A stretch of DNA of 64,000 bases, from assembly GCA_013044385.1 (NCBI GenBank), contig JABEUN010000005.1:58816-122815 (forward strand), given 5' to 3'. The first letter of the stretch is position 1. Each line of letters begins with the position of its first letter. The notes under the pieces were generated by a model. That model was not told where the DNA came from and did no database searches. It saw only the letters and a list, made by a program, of their open reading frames with translations. Source of the DNA: Acidimicrobiaceae bacterium (GTDB lineage Bacteria > Actinomycetota > Acidimicrobiia > Acidimicrobiales > Acidimicrobiaceae). Shown here in pieces: positions 55,918 through 64,000 of the stretch. Made by a program: the position numbers and the translations under genes.

Positions 55918-55985
55918 CTAGTAGATGGACACTTTTTGATGAACTCAGACGGTGGAGCTGCCCGCTTGCAGAAATCCCACCATCA

Positions 55986-56684
55986 TCAAGAGTCGAGCAA
56001 AGGATCTCTCAATCCTGCCTCTTCGAATCCCCTGATCCTAAGCAGACATGAGTCACAGTGCAGGCACGGCTTACCATCGAAGGACGGGTCGTAGCAGCTG
56101 TGGGTGATCGAATAGTCGACCCCCAACTCAATCCCGAGCCGAATGATCTCTGCTTTGGACATAGCTATTAGGGGAGCAACGATCTCGAGTCGCCTTGAGC
56201 CCTCGACGCCAGCTCTGGTAGCCAAATTCGCCATCGCCTCGAAGGCAGCAATGTATTCGGGCCTACAGTCTGGATATCCGCTGTAGTCGAGGGCGTTTAC
56301 TCCTATGAAGATTCGCGTGCTACCAAGCACCTCAGCCCAAGCTAGAGCGAGCGAAAGAAATACAGTGTTTCGCGCAGGGACGTAAGTTACTGGAATGTCC
56401 GCAACGACCTCAGATACGTCGGCGTGCTTTGGGACGTCTATTTGACCCGTGAGTGCAGAGCCTCCGAAAGATGACAGCCCCACCGTTATCACGCGATGTT
56501 CGATAGCGCCGAGTGTCTTAGCAACCCGTGATGCCGACGACAGCTCGATCCGGTGACGCTGTCCATAGTCAAAGCTGATCGCATAGCAGTCGTACCCTTC
56601 AGCGATCGCCACGGCAAGCGCTGTGGCCGAATCCAGACCACCGCTAAGTAGCACTACCGCCTTAGACTCCGGAGCTGAACTCAT
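55986..56684 (-). CDS. queC: 7-cyano-7-deazaguanine synthase
   Basis: A 232-residue QueC, converting 7-carboxy-7-deazaguanine to preQ0 with ATP and ammonia. The ATP PP-loop is [29 protein letters not shown] and [17 protein letters not shown] follow. The C-terminal zinc site comprises [20 protein letters not shown] 56684 is the start. It is on the opposite strand to queF, 1.1 kb away, with a GntR-type regulator between them. The queD and queE genes are not in the window. Confidence 0.95.
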   Translation of the reverse strand: MSSAPESKAVVLLSGGLDSATALAVAIAEGYDCYAISFDYGQRHRIELSSASRVAKTLGAIEHRVITVGLSSFGGSALTGQIDVPKHADVSEVVADIPVTYVPARNTVFLSLALAWAEVLGSTRIFIGVNALDYSGYPDCRPEYIAAFEAMANLATRAGVEGSRRLEIVAPLIAMSKAEIIRLGIELGVDYSITHSCYDPSFDGKPCLHCDSCLLRIRGFEEAGLRDPLLDS

Positions 56685-56887
56685 GGGTATGACGTTAGCT
56701 CTAGGCAGCCACGACCCACTCCAGCCAGATATGCAGACACCACTTGCGTGCTTGGACCGATTATAAATCTCAGCTAGATGAGAAGGTTCCTTACAGGTTG
56801 CAAGTTTCTTGAGGTCGGGACCACCAAGAGGTTAGAACTGTAGAGAACGACTCACCGTTTCACCCTTCGAATTTCGGTTCCGAAGTA

Positions 56888-57577
56888 CTAGTACCTGCTC
56901 GCTAAGAGCAACGATTCCGACAGCGCTGACCGAGCAGCGAATATATGACAACGCATCACCGACTCGGCCCAGTCCGGATCGTGTTGCTGAAACGCGTGGA
57001 TCAATTCCCTATGGTGGTGCAACGACCTTTCCAACTGCTCAGCCGTATAGCGATGAAACGTCAGCCACACCAGACCGACCTGTTGAATACCTTCGGTCAC
57101 TCCCGCAATTCGACCATCTCCCGAAGAGCTCATAATCGCATGATGGAAGGTGTCATTTAGGTCAGATAGAACATCAGCCCGACTATCGCTTTTTGACATC
57201 GCCGCCGCCTCCATAGCGCGGCTTATCGCAGTAAGTGTCCCTATCGATTCGTCGGTGATCTCAACGGCGGCGCGTCTGGCCGCATAACCTTCAAGATTGG
57301 CGCGCAAAATGAAGATCTGAAGGAGATCGGCCTGCCTCCAAGTGGCAACTTTGGCTCCCTTATTCGGGACGAAATCGACCAGTCCTTGGCTCGCCAGTCG
57401 ACGCAGCGCTTCACGTACGGGCGTCCTGGAAAAGCTAAGTTCGGTTGAAAGCTCTATCTCCCGCAGCGCCTTTCCGGGGGGATAGTAGCCGTGCAAAAGG
57501 CGCTCTCGTATAAGTTGATATACCGCGTCGGATGCCGATGACCGATCGGGCCCACCATTTTCATCAGACTGCGACAC
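56888..57577 (-). CDS. GntR/FadR-family transcriptional regulator
   Basis: 229 residues. The winged helix covers residues 15-85 (AVYQLIRERLLHGYYPPGKAL, SFSRTPVREALRRLASQGLV). The C-terminal FCD domain has all-helical metal- or ligand-binding residues (DLNDTFHHAIMSSSGD, RYTAEQLERSLHHHRELIHAF). The start is GTG 57577 with GGTGAAG close upstream. It is divergent from queF across a 222-bp region that contains a strong dyad, and convergent-side neighbour to queC. FadR-type regulators respond to small organic acids; whether it controls the que genes is not shown by sequence. Confidence 0.88.
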   Translation of the reverse strand: MSQSDENGGPDRSSASDAVYQLIRERLLHGYYPPGKALREIELSTELSFSRTPVREALRRLASQGLVDFVPNKGAKVATWRQADLLQIFILRANLEGYAARRAAVEITDESIGTLTAISRAMEAAAMSKSDSRADVLSDLNDTFHHAIMSSSGDGRIAGVTEGIQQVGLVWLTFHRYTAEQLERSLHHHRELIHAFQQHDPDWAESVMRCHIFAARSALSESLLLASRY

Positions 57578-57672
57578 ACTTCACCATTTATGCAATATAA
57601 ACACCGAAGTACAATCCGTCAAATGCCAAATACCCAGCGCCCGCTCGGCACTTAGACCGTCAGATCGCCACG

Positions 57673-57702
57673 GCATTGCCTCAGTCCCGACTTAGGCAAT
57701 GC
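57673..57702. promoter_or_regulatory. Near-perfect dyad between the GntR gene and queF
   Basis: GCATTGCCT (57673-57681) and AGGCAATGC (57694-57702) are perfect inverted repeats. The inner AGTC/GACT also pairs, leaving one mismatch and a 2-base centre, so 13 of 14 positions match. It lies 97 nt before the queF start and 95 nt before the GntR gene start. No T-run follows, so an operator is more likely than a terminator. It does not resemble a preQ1 riboswitch. Confidence 0.5.
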
Positions 57703-57799
57703 GACTCGGCCGCAAACGGACCGATGCCACCCGAATAGGCTGGGTAATCGATCATTTTTACTAGATCTGGCGCCACAGGAGCGAGAGGGAGTTCGATAC

Positions 57800-58303
57800 A
57801 TGCCTGATAAAACTGCCAGCGACACCTCCAAGCTCACACTTTTGGGTAACCCGAACAGCGGATACGGCTTCGACAAACCATCTGCGGATGGACTCGAAGT
57901 ATTCGACAACAAGCATCCCGGATCGAAGTACGTAGTTGGTCTCGACTGTTACGAATTCACGTCTGTCTGCCCGATGACCGGACAGCCCGACTTTGGCAGA
58001 ATTCAGATCGCCTACATCCCCAAGGATCTATTGGTCGAATCGAAGAGCCTCAAGCTGTACCTGTTCTCCTACCGCAATCACGGTGCTTTCCACGAGGACT
58101 GCGTGAACTTGATCGCCGATGATCTGACCAAAGCGATGAGTCCGCTCTATTTGAGGGTCTATGGAGACTTCAATCCGCGGGGTGGCATAGCTATCAAGCC
58201 AGTTGCCACAAGATTTGCCGAGAACCTCAACGGCGATACATACAGCGAACTCACAAGTCTTGTAGCAGGTTACGATTCCGTCACCAGAACTGGGCACCGT
58301 TGA
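57800..58303 (+). CDS. queF: NADPH-dependent 7-cyano-7-deazaguanine reductase
   Basis: A 167-residue unimodular (B. subtilis-type) QueF of the tunnel fold, reducing preQ0 to preQ1 for queuosine in tRNA. The catalytic Cys is C57 in [12 protein letters not shown]. The QueF signature ESKSLKLY starts at residue 80, and GAFHED supplies His 98 and Glu 99 for substrate binding. ATG 57800 is preceded by GAGGGAG. Its stop overlaps the TTG start of the transporter gene (TTGA), so the two are translated together. Queuosine synthesis, not archaeosine, is implied. Confidence 0.95.
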   Translation: MPDKTASDTSKLTLLGNPNSGYGFDKPSADGLEVFDNKHPGSKYVVGLDCYEFTSVCPMTGQPDFGRIQIAYIPKDLLVESKSLKLYLFSYRNHGAFHEDCVNLIADDLTKAMSPLYLRVYGDFNPRGGIAIKPVATRFAENLNGDTYSELTSLVAGYDSVTRTGHR

Positions 58304-58902
58304 AACAGCCGACTGCAAATACAGCAGGAATGTCACTGACCGAACGTAGGCGATATGCTGCGATCTCCGCCTTCGTCGTCTACGTTTTGGTGATCGTGGG
58401 GGCGAACTGGATGATCGCCAACGTAGGAACTGCGATACCGGGAGCGCACGTACTTCCTGTTGGTTTCGGCCTAAGTGCACCATCGGGCGTCTATTTGGCC
58501 GCCTTCGCATTCGTGGCAAGAGACCTTCTGCAAAGACTCACCAGCATGAGAATTGGCGTCGCTGCGATACTCATTGGTGCGGGAATTTCGGCGTTCGTAT
58601 CGAGCACACATCTCGCATTTGCATCGGGAGTCACCTTCCTGATATCCGAATCGGCAGACTTTGCCGTGTACACCCCGATACAAAGGCGAAGCTTTCCCCT
58701 AGCCGTTCTCGTGTCAGGCATAGTCAGCGACGTGATCGACTCCGTTGTGTTTCTCAGCCTCGCTGGCATCCCGCTCGCTTTAGCTCTCAAAGGCCAGTTG
58801 GTTGGAAAGCTATGGGTCATGATTCTGGGAGGCTTACTAGCAACTGCGTTCCGCAAGCTTCCAATATTCCAGTACAGTTCGGAAGCTCAGACGGTCCCAT
58901 AG
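58300..58902 (+). CDS. VUT-family (YhhQ/QPTR) queuosine precursor transporter
   Basis: A 200-residue membrane protein with about six helices, of the VUT family. The sequence [24 protein letters not shown] matches (in part) the family core, and [18 protein letters not shown] ends the protein. E. coli YhhQ imports preQ0 and preQ1. The start is TTG 58300, overlapping the queF stop; ATG 58330 is an alternative. Together with queC and queF it suggests that the cell both makes and salvages 7-deazaguanine precursors. Confidence 0.85.
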   Translation: MKQPTANTAGMSLTERRRYAAISAFVVYVLVIVGANWMIANVGTAIPGAHVLPVGFGLSAPSGVYLAAFAFVARDLLQRLTSMRIGVAAILIGAGISAFVSSTHLAFASGVTFLISESADFAVYTPIQRRSFPLAVLVSGIVSDVIDSVVFLSLAGIPLALALKGQLVGKLWVMILGGLLATAFRKLPIFQYSSEAQTVP

Positions 58903-59167
58903 CACCCACAGCCTCCAGTACCCCAGCGCTGAATTGAAAGAAATTGCGATTTACAGATGGGATCACCCATGTCAGACTCGTCCGCATTTAGAGGCATCGA
59001 GCATCGCAATGTGGGCTGCTAACTAGCTAGGAACAGGGCAGAGCCCACAGGGGTGCCCACGTGGTCAGCCACGCAACAGCCCCGCAGATCTCGTAAAACG
59101 CCACCTATTCAGTCAAAGCGTTCCTGGAATTCGCACAGAGCACGAACCGTTCATTCCAATCGTCGAA

Positions 59168-60811
59168 TCATCCTTCGAACGCACTTCGGAGCTGGTCCAG
59201 TCCCACGAATCCGAGTCCGAGTGCCTCCATGTGGAATGACTTCAAATCGAACGCGCTTCCTTTTGAGCGTTCCGCAGCAAAACGGGCTTCCCGCCAGACC
59301 CGATGTCCTAACTTGTACGACGTAGCTTGGGCAGGAACTCCGAGGTATCGGTCAATCTCGCTGCTCATGAACTCACGGGATAGTCCGGTGACTTCGACCA
59401 TGAAATCAACTGCCAGATCAGGAGTCCATCTTTCACCTGAGAACCTTCCCCATCCATCTGGTATCTCGTATCCATGGTGAAGCCCGATATCGACGACGAC
59501 TCGGGCAGATCTGAATGCCTGAGATGAGAACATGCCAAGTCGGAACGCCGGTCCTGGAAACAGACCGAGCTCGTCCATCAAACTCTCTGCATAAAGCGCC
59601 CAGCCTTCGCTCAATCCCGACGTTTGGCCGAGCACACGCTGGAACGCGTTCAACCTGTTACCCAGGTATGTAATGAGTCCAAGCTGAAGGTGATGTCCAG
59701 GTACAGACTCGTGGTAGACGACGGTCATTTCATTCCACAGTGAGAAGTTGGACCTCCCCCTCGTCGGATACCAAGTGCGGCCCGGACGGGAAAGGTCAGA
59801 CGACGGCCTCGTGTAGTACATTGCAGCTGCACCTCCAGGCGGAGCCAGCATCGCCTCACATCTCTGTACCGCTTCAGGAATGTCGAAGTGGCTCTGCACA
59901 AGTACAGCCATTGCCCTATCGATGACAGACTGATTCCAGCCAAGGAACTCAGCTTCACCAGTGATCTTCAACTTCTCATCATTGTCCAGCTGTCTGAAAA
60001 CCTCCTGGAGGGGAGTCCCGGGAGATATCTCGGCTGCTATCTGGTCCATCTCTTTCTGGACTAGCCTCAGCTCTTCCCATCCCCACTCGTAGGTATCCTC
60101 GGGATCGAACTCCATGCCATTGAACTGCCTACAGCGAAGCTTCCATTCCGCTCCACCCGCACCGTCCCGATCCGGAGCAGACGGCAAATACTCATCCTCA
60201 AGATAGTTTGCGAACCTCTGTAGGGCCTTTGCCGCGTCCGCTTGAACGGCGTTGGCTGATGGACTCGACCCCGCCATTAATCGTCCAAAGAATCCGTATC
60301 CAGTATCGCCAGCTAGAGCTCGTGCTTGTCGCATACATTCGACCGCCTGCCTCCGCGATGCCAGTTCACCTTTAGATTTTCCCAGTTCAAGTGTGGAGAT
60401 CATCTGTCCAATGAGCGCGGGAACAGATTGAACTCGCTTGATGAAGTTGAACTTCTCCTCCTCTGTGGTCTTAGCCATGAGATCAAAAGCAAGTCTCATA
60501 CTCTGCAGCGGAGAGAAGAGGATATTCAGATCCCTCATCCAAACGCCACTTTCAAACAGTTCGATCTGGCTGTTTAACCTCTCAGACATCGAGTCAATAA
60601 GCATCTTGTCGGTCGGGTTGCCGACAACTATGGAGGTGACCTTAGAGAGGGTCTCCCTATTCAACCGGTCCAGCTCAGAAATCCCATCGGGAGAGACATC
60701 GGTGAGTCTTGCCTCGTCTCCGTCGGTCCCTCTCGCTGTACTACCGGTCGGATCCAGCTCGGTCAGCCTCTCGAGGTGATGTTCAGCCAGTCCAACTATC
60801 TCGAGATTCAC
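59168..60811 (-). CDS. DUF885 family protein (putative zinc peptidase)
   Basis: About 547 residues of DUF885, alpha-helical proteins related to M3/M32-like metallopeptidases. The metal motif is VVYHESVPGHHLQLG near residue 368, an extended HExxxGHxxQ. Glu and Tyr residues later (GLSEGWALYAESLMDELG) complete the site. WYPTRGRSNFSLWNEM is also typical. I prefer GTG 60811, behind GAGGTGG, over the frame start 60871. There is no signal peptide, so it is probably cytoplasmic. It stands alone; the substrate is unknown. Confidence 0.85.
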   Translation of the reverse strand: MNLEIVGLAEHHLERLTELDPTGSTARGTDGDEARLTDVSPDGISELDRLNRETLSKVTSIVVGNPTDKMLIDSMSERLNSQIELFESGVWMRDLNILFSPLQSMRLAFDLMAKTTEEEKFNFIKRVQSVPALIGQMISTLELGKSKGELASRRQAVECMRQARALAGDTGYGFFGRLMAGSSPSANAVQADAAKALQRFANYLEDEYLPSAPDRDGAGGAEWKLRCRQFNGMEFDPEDTYEWGWEELRLVQKEMDQIAAEISPGTPLQEVFRQLDNDEKLKITGEAEFLGWNQSVIDRAMAVLVQSHFDIPEAVQRCEAMLAPPGGAAAMYYTRPSSDLSRPGRTWYPTRGRSNFSLWNEMTVVYHESVPGHHLQLGLITYLGNRLNAFQRVLGQTSGLSEGWALYAESLMDELGLFPGPAFRLGMFSSQAFRSARVVVDIGLHHGYEIPDGWGRFSGERWTPDLAVDFMVEVTGLSREFMSSEIDRYLGVPAQATSYKLGHRVWREARFAAERSKGSAFDLKSFHMEALGLGFVGLDQLRSAFEG

Positions 60812-60871
60812 TCCGCCCACCTCTTCAAATCCGCGAAAACCAATCGGGTCCACATTCGAAGCTACACCCAC

Positions 60872-61815
60872 CCGACCAGCTACTTGATTACGAGGCTCAA
60901 TTCAGATCCGCACCAGAGGAGTAGGTTTTTATCCAGCGACTCGAACCACCGAAATCAAAGCCAAATTTAAATTGGCACGAAGCAGAGAACAATTATCCAG
61001 ACAATGCCCCACCTCACCAACCGATAAACGTTTAGAGTTCCACCTGTGGTCGAGTAGGTCGAGTCCAGAGCTTTCCATACGTAGGCCGTGATAGATCCAA
61101 GTAAAGGTAGTGGTGAATACGTCCTGCATCGTGGCAACCAATAAAATCGCACGCTGCGGGAGACGCTGGCGTGGTGAACTAAACCGCCGGAAAGGAGCAT
61201 TTGCGCGTCTACGAAGCATCTGCCTGAGTCGCTCATGGGTGCTATCGCATTGATACCTTTTCTAATCCATTTTCTTGGTGAGCTCATCGATCAAGTTCAC
61301 CAGCTGCGACCTAACATGGCCCTAGATTGACAGCCGTGAGCTGCAAAAAAGTCGCTCAGCTTCCGTGCAGTACTAGGTTGCATTCCACATCGATCAGGGC
61401 CATGGGTCCCACCCCGTCCATCGCGTAGTGGCACCGCGCTGTCACAAGAATCGGAAATCGTCGGGACAAAACATGTTGTGGCGCCGCCCGTCCATGATGT
61501 TCCAAGGCCAAGACTCCAGATTCCAAAGTGTAAAGGCCAAAAGGAGTGCTCACCACCTGGCTCCTGCTTTAGCAGCAAATGACATCGCGCTAATTCCAGC
61601 CTTACGCCAAGCTGCTTCCTCGCTTGTCCAACGCTGCGATATTGCACATATCAGGCTCGTCTTAGTAGACCAACCAATGGTCTTCTTCAGACCAGTGGTT
61701 GAGCCGTGTCCGTTCTAGGTCCATCATTCTATGCAAAACCATGCCTGAGCAGCCAGTGTTTGGATTATCGCTCACCCAACAATTTTCTATTGACAGTTTG
61801 GGTACACGTCGGCCC
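60872..61815. other. ~0.9-kb stretch without a convincing gene
   Basis: Short frames exist on both strands (for example 61297-61647 and 61356-61556 on minus, 61428-61718 on plus) but none has a known domain, and the overlapping pair on the minus strand looks like one decayed or chance frame. An imperfect inverted repeat, GGTGAGCT/AGTTCACC, lies at 61277-61301 around a 9-nt centre. I see no RNA gene. Confidence 0.45.
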
Positions 61816-62403
61816 CTACGTGGGGCCCAGACCAGAGAACAACATCTCGATTATGTTCTCAGCAACGTGAGGACCCATATCCAGCCGACTGAGGAGACGA
61901 TAGAGAATGGTTCCGAACAACATCTCAATCACGTCTGCGGCCGAAATACCGCTTCTTAGTTCACCACGCTCGGCGGCTTCTTCCAGGCGTGCAGCGATGC
62001 TCGACTCGTACGGTTCGGTGAGACGTTCGTACAGTACTAAAGCTAGATCGGGGTCATCAGCCGCTGCTGAGGTAAGTCCTCGTATCAATGAAGCACTATC
62101 CGGATCAGCCATCGCACCAAGGGCGCCTCTGAGCCATTCGGTCAATGAAATTCGGATGTCATCGTTCTCTGGTGGAAGTTCCTGTGGAAGAAGCACCAGT
62201 CCGTCGAGAATACAATCCGCCAGAATGGCACTCTTCGAACTCCACCACCGATAGATCGTCTGCTTTCCAACGTGAGCACGGGCGGCAATACTCTCGATGG
62301 TGACGCGCTCATACCCGAGTTCGGCAACCAGATCTCGCGTCGCTATCAAGATCGAAGTCCTCGACTGTTCGCTCCTCGACCTTCCCGGTCCGACCGATGG
62401 CAT
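61816..62403 (-). CDS. TetR-family transcriptional regulator
   Basis: About 195 residues. The N-terminal HTH is SILIATRDLVAELGYERVTI followed by ESIAARAHVGKQTIYRWW, the TetR signature with the recognition helix in VGKQTIYRWW. The C-terminal half is a helical ligand/dimer domain of the TetR_C_16/AcrR-like kind (TEWLRGALGAMADPDSASLI). ATG 62403 is chosen; TTG 62430 would lie next to the palindromic operator. It is divergent from the SDR gene across a perfect palindrome, so autoregulation and control of the SDR gene are likely. Confidence 0.9.
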   Translation of the reverse strand: MPSVGPGRSRSEQSRTSILIATRDLVAELGYERVTIESIAARAHVGKQTIYRWWSSKSAILADCILDGLVLLPQELPPENDDIRISLTEWLRGALGAMADPDSASLIRGLTSAAADDPDLALVLYERLTEPYESSIAARLEEAAERGELRSGISAADVIEMLFGTILYRLLSRLDMGPHVAENIIEMLFSGLGPT

Positions 62404-62435
62404 GCACTTAACCGTAGCGGAGCTATACAATGGAT

Positions 62436-62462
62436 ATTATCGAGACGCACCGTCTCGATAAT
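62436..62462. promoter_or_regulatory. Perfect 27-bp palindrome, likely TetR operator
   Basis: ATTATCGAGACG and CGTCTCGATAAT (12-bp arms, no mismatch) flank a CAC centre. The palindrome lies 33 bp upstream of the tetR start and 17 bp upstream of the SDR start. A possible plus-strand -10 box, TACAAT at 62426-62431, sits immediately before it, so a bound repressor would block transcription of the SDR gene and overlap the tetR promoter. Confidence 0.75.
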
Positions 62463-62478
62463 GCGGAATGGAGCACAG

Positions 62479-63321
62479 ATGTCCAAGGATGTTGTGGTCA
62501 TCATCGGTATCGGTGGAATGGGCGAAGCAATCGCCAGACGTCAAGGACCGGGGAAGAAGCTCGTTCTCGCCGATTTCAACGAAGAGTTACTAGCTCGCCG
62601 AGTCACAGAGCTGAAGGCGGACGGTTTCGATGCTACATCCCGGCAAGTAGACGTTTCATCACGCGCGTCAGTGCAAGCGCTTGCCGATGCAGCTGCGGCG
62701 ATAGGACGGGTCGACCAACTCATCAATACGGCCGGACTATCTCCCGCACAAGCACCTGTCGCGGCAATCGTGAATGTCGATCTGTTGGGGGTGGCCCTAG
62801 TTTTGGATACTTTTGCCACCTTCATAGCAGAAGGTGGCGCAGGCGTGATCATCTCCAGCATGGCGGGTTACATGTCCAGCCATCTGACAACAGAAGAGGA
62901 GTTCGCACTGGCTACAACCGAGCCAGAGTCACTACTAGCACTACCGATTGTTGCCGCCCTGAGTGACCCCGGCTCCGCCTATGGTCTTGCCAAGCGCGCC
63001 AATCAGCTTCGAGTTCGCCACGCAAGCATGGCCTGGGGTAAGCGAGGGGGCCGCATCAATAGCATCAGCCCGGGCGTCATCTCTACGTCTATGGGCAAAC
63101 TGGAGCTAGAAGGACCATCAGGTACGTTCATGCGCGCCATGATCGAAGGGTCAGGCACGGGCCGTATCGGGACTCCGTCCGACATCTCTAATGTCGTCTC
63201 ATTCTTGCTCGGCCCAGACGCATCCTTCATCACCGGTACGGACCTTCTCGTCGACGGTGGAGTCGTCGCCTCAATCTCCACTAGCCCTTCGACACTCTTT
63301 GCTCAGTCGACCGCATCGTAG
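62479..63321 (+). CDS. Short-chain dehydrogenase/reductase
   Basis: A 280-residue classical SDR. The cofactor loop is IIGIGGMGEAIARRQ (a shortened TGxxxGxG); LADFN with Asp suggests NAD(H). Then INTAGLS (NNAG-like), VIISSMAGY with catalytic Ser, AYGLAKRAN with the Tyr-x3-Lys pair, and INSISPGVISTSMG. VSFLLGPDASFITGTDLLVDGG is the usual C-terminus. ATG 62479 has GGAG six bases upstream; the longer frames start inside the operator. Its substrate is unknown, but the divergent TetR implies an inducible role, for example a xenobiotic, alcohol or steroid. Confidence 0.92.
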   Translation: MSKDVVVIIGIGGMGEAIARRQGPGKKLVLADFNEELLARRVTELKADGFDATSRQVDVSSRASVQALADAAAAIGRVDQLINTAGLSPAQAPVAAIVNVDLLGVALVLDTFATFIAEGGAGVIISSMAGYMSSHLTTEEEFALATTEPESLLALPIVAALSDPGSAYGLAKRANQLRVRHASMAWGKRGGRINSISPGVISTSMGKLELEGPSGTFMRAMIEGSGTGRIGTPSDISNVVSFLLGPDASFITGTDLLVDGGVVASISTSPSTLFAQSTAS

Positions 63322-64000
63322 GCGGATAGAAGTCACTCCCCCTACGTCTATAAACGCTGAACGGGAGGGCAGAGTTCGCCAATCTGATTCGCAGCTCTGC
63401 ATGGTCGACCCGGGCCATCGCGGACAATGGTCCGCGCCCCCGGATCGGCCATGCAGGTTCTGCGAATGTGACTCGAAGGTGTCGAATCCCGTTTTCGCCA
63501 GAAATGAGGCAATGCGAAGGCCCCAGAAGAACATAACTGGACATTATTTACTGTCTCGAGTTGATGGTATCTGGGCCGTTCATTTAGTCCCAGATCACGG
63601 TGAATCCGCGGTAATTCAAGGAGTAAACCAAGTCAAGCGCGTCGGCAATTCAAGAGTTGCTTTCAACCTAAGATTTAATGACAAATCACCGTTGGTCCCC
63701 ATAGTGCTTCACCTCGTCGACGGACTCCTAGGTGGGAAGTGAGGCGCATCACCGGGCCACAAATCCTCTGCATCACACACCTTTAGCGGGCAAATGAGGG
63801 CCGTGTCGTGGCCCGTGGATGCCTCAAAGATCTGATCTCATCGATATGAACACAACTACCAGTTCAGAGATCTCGAGATAGCAGTTATAAGGTGCCGATT
63901 TATCTAGCATGCCGAAGAGGGCCAAGCGTCTTACACACGACCCTCCACTAAACCCATCCGGCGGACCAAGCTGGCTTTGGCATTAAACAATCTGCCGGAC
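63322..64000. other. Right-edge stretch without a convincing gene
   Basis: The plus-strand frame through 63742 and the minus-strand frames at 63271-63544 run through a long hairpin (separate entry) and have no known domain or ribosome binding site. From 63743 to the window end I see no feature; a gene beyond the edge may start or end there. Confidence 0.45.
63387..63467. repeat. 81-nt long base-paired hairpin (structured RNA or small inverted-repeat element)
   Basis: Three nested stems. Outer: ATTCGCAG (63387-63394) with CTGCGAAT (63460-63467), 8 bp, perfect. Middle: 63397-63414 with 63439-63456, 18 positions, one C/A mismatch and one G-U pair. Inner: CGCGGAC (63419-63425) with GTCCGCG (63430-63436), 7 bp, capped by an AATG loop. 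Internal loops are short (2 x 3 and 4 x 2). It starts 66 nt after the SDR stop. There is no T-run at either side. It could be a non-coding RNA, an mRNA 3' structure, or a REP/MITE-like element. Confidence 0.7.

Noticed and set aside
57578..57799. preQ1 riboswitch upstream of queF
   Set aside because: No match to the short pseudoknot consensus of preQ1-I or to the type II arrangement; only a DNA dyad is evident.
61297..61718. Possible decayed gene on either strand
   Set aside because: Several short overlapping frames without a recognisable motif; no consistent frameshift reconstruction could be made by eye.
63191..63742. 183-codon plus-strand frame at the right edge
   Set aside because: Overlaps the end of the SDR gene and passes through the 81-nt hairpin; no ribosome binding site for a shorter version starting at 63401.

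Overview
The window looks like a chromosomal segment of an aerobic actinobacterium, most likely an Acidimicrobiia-type lineage. This is inferred from gene content and not from a marker phylogeny. Pointers are the actinobacterial trio of histidine phosphatase, DUF3090 and SCO1664-family genes, a DUF501 gene, a ~1570-residue NAD-glutamate dehydrogenase, a PIG-L deacetylase, form II (BMS-type) cox genes, and the order glmU-prs-rplY-pth-mfd-surA-like ... mazG-eno-ftsB. Base composition is moderate by eye. Many starts are GTG or TTG, and the upstream Shine-Dalgarno sequences often decide the start.

Layout. 0.4-5.4 kb: an MFS transporter with a possible 12-codon leader, a multi-TM chemoreceptor, an HDOD protein and an MBL-fold hydrolase. 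5.6-15 kb: housekeeping and stress genes (PPOX-fold flavoprotein, ogt, NAD-GDH, bluB, PIG-L deacetylase, bcp, a ctaG-like gene). 15-16 kb: a 1-kb stretch without a convincing gene. 16-19.2 kb: thiolase, then the phosphatase-DUF3090-SCO1664 operon. 19.3-26.7 kb: a double-GT2 glycosyltransferase, a MaoC-type dehydratase whose stop codon lies 5 nt before a tRNA-Leu(UAA), an acyltransferase-epimerase pair, a small membrane protein and a crotonase.

26.7-39.4 kb is the most coherent accessory module. A minus-strand form II cox operon runs coxS-coxL-coxM-coxD-coxE-XdhC/coxF-mocA-coxG, followed by DUF501 and a GNAT gene. A second, unaccompanied coxL lies upstream, with a small EthD-like gene on the opposite strand between them. 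Both CoxL proteins carry AYRGAGR and not the form I AYxCSFR motif. They are therefore molybdenum hydroxylases whose substrate (CO or another compound) cannot be read from sequence.

39.6-52.8 kb: the conserved actinobacterial housekeeping block, with an MFS efflux gene inserted between the surA-like gene and mazG. GlmU is short and lacks the acetyltransferase end. 52.9-60.8 kb: a GH30-like glycosidase, a redoxin-thioredoxin reductase fusion, and a split 7-deazaguanine locus (queC; GntR regulator; queF with a VUT-family transporter). A strong DNA dyad lies between the regulator and queF. A DUF885 peptidase-like gene follows. 61.8-64 kb: a divergent tetR/SDR pair around a perfect 12-bp-arm palindrome, then an 81-nt, highly base-paired hairpin in non-coding sequence at the right edge.

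I found no CRISPR array, no complete insertion sequence, no rRNA and no obvious phage genes. The best leads for something undescribed are the long hairpin near 63.4 kb, the truncated GlmU, the orphan form II CoxL with its EthD-like neighbour, and the queC/GntR/queF arrangement with its dyad.
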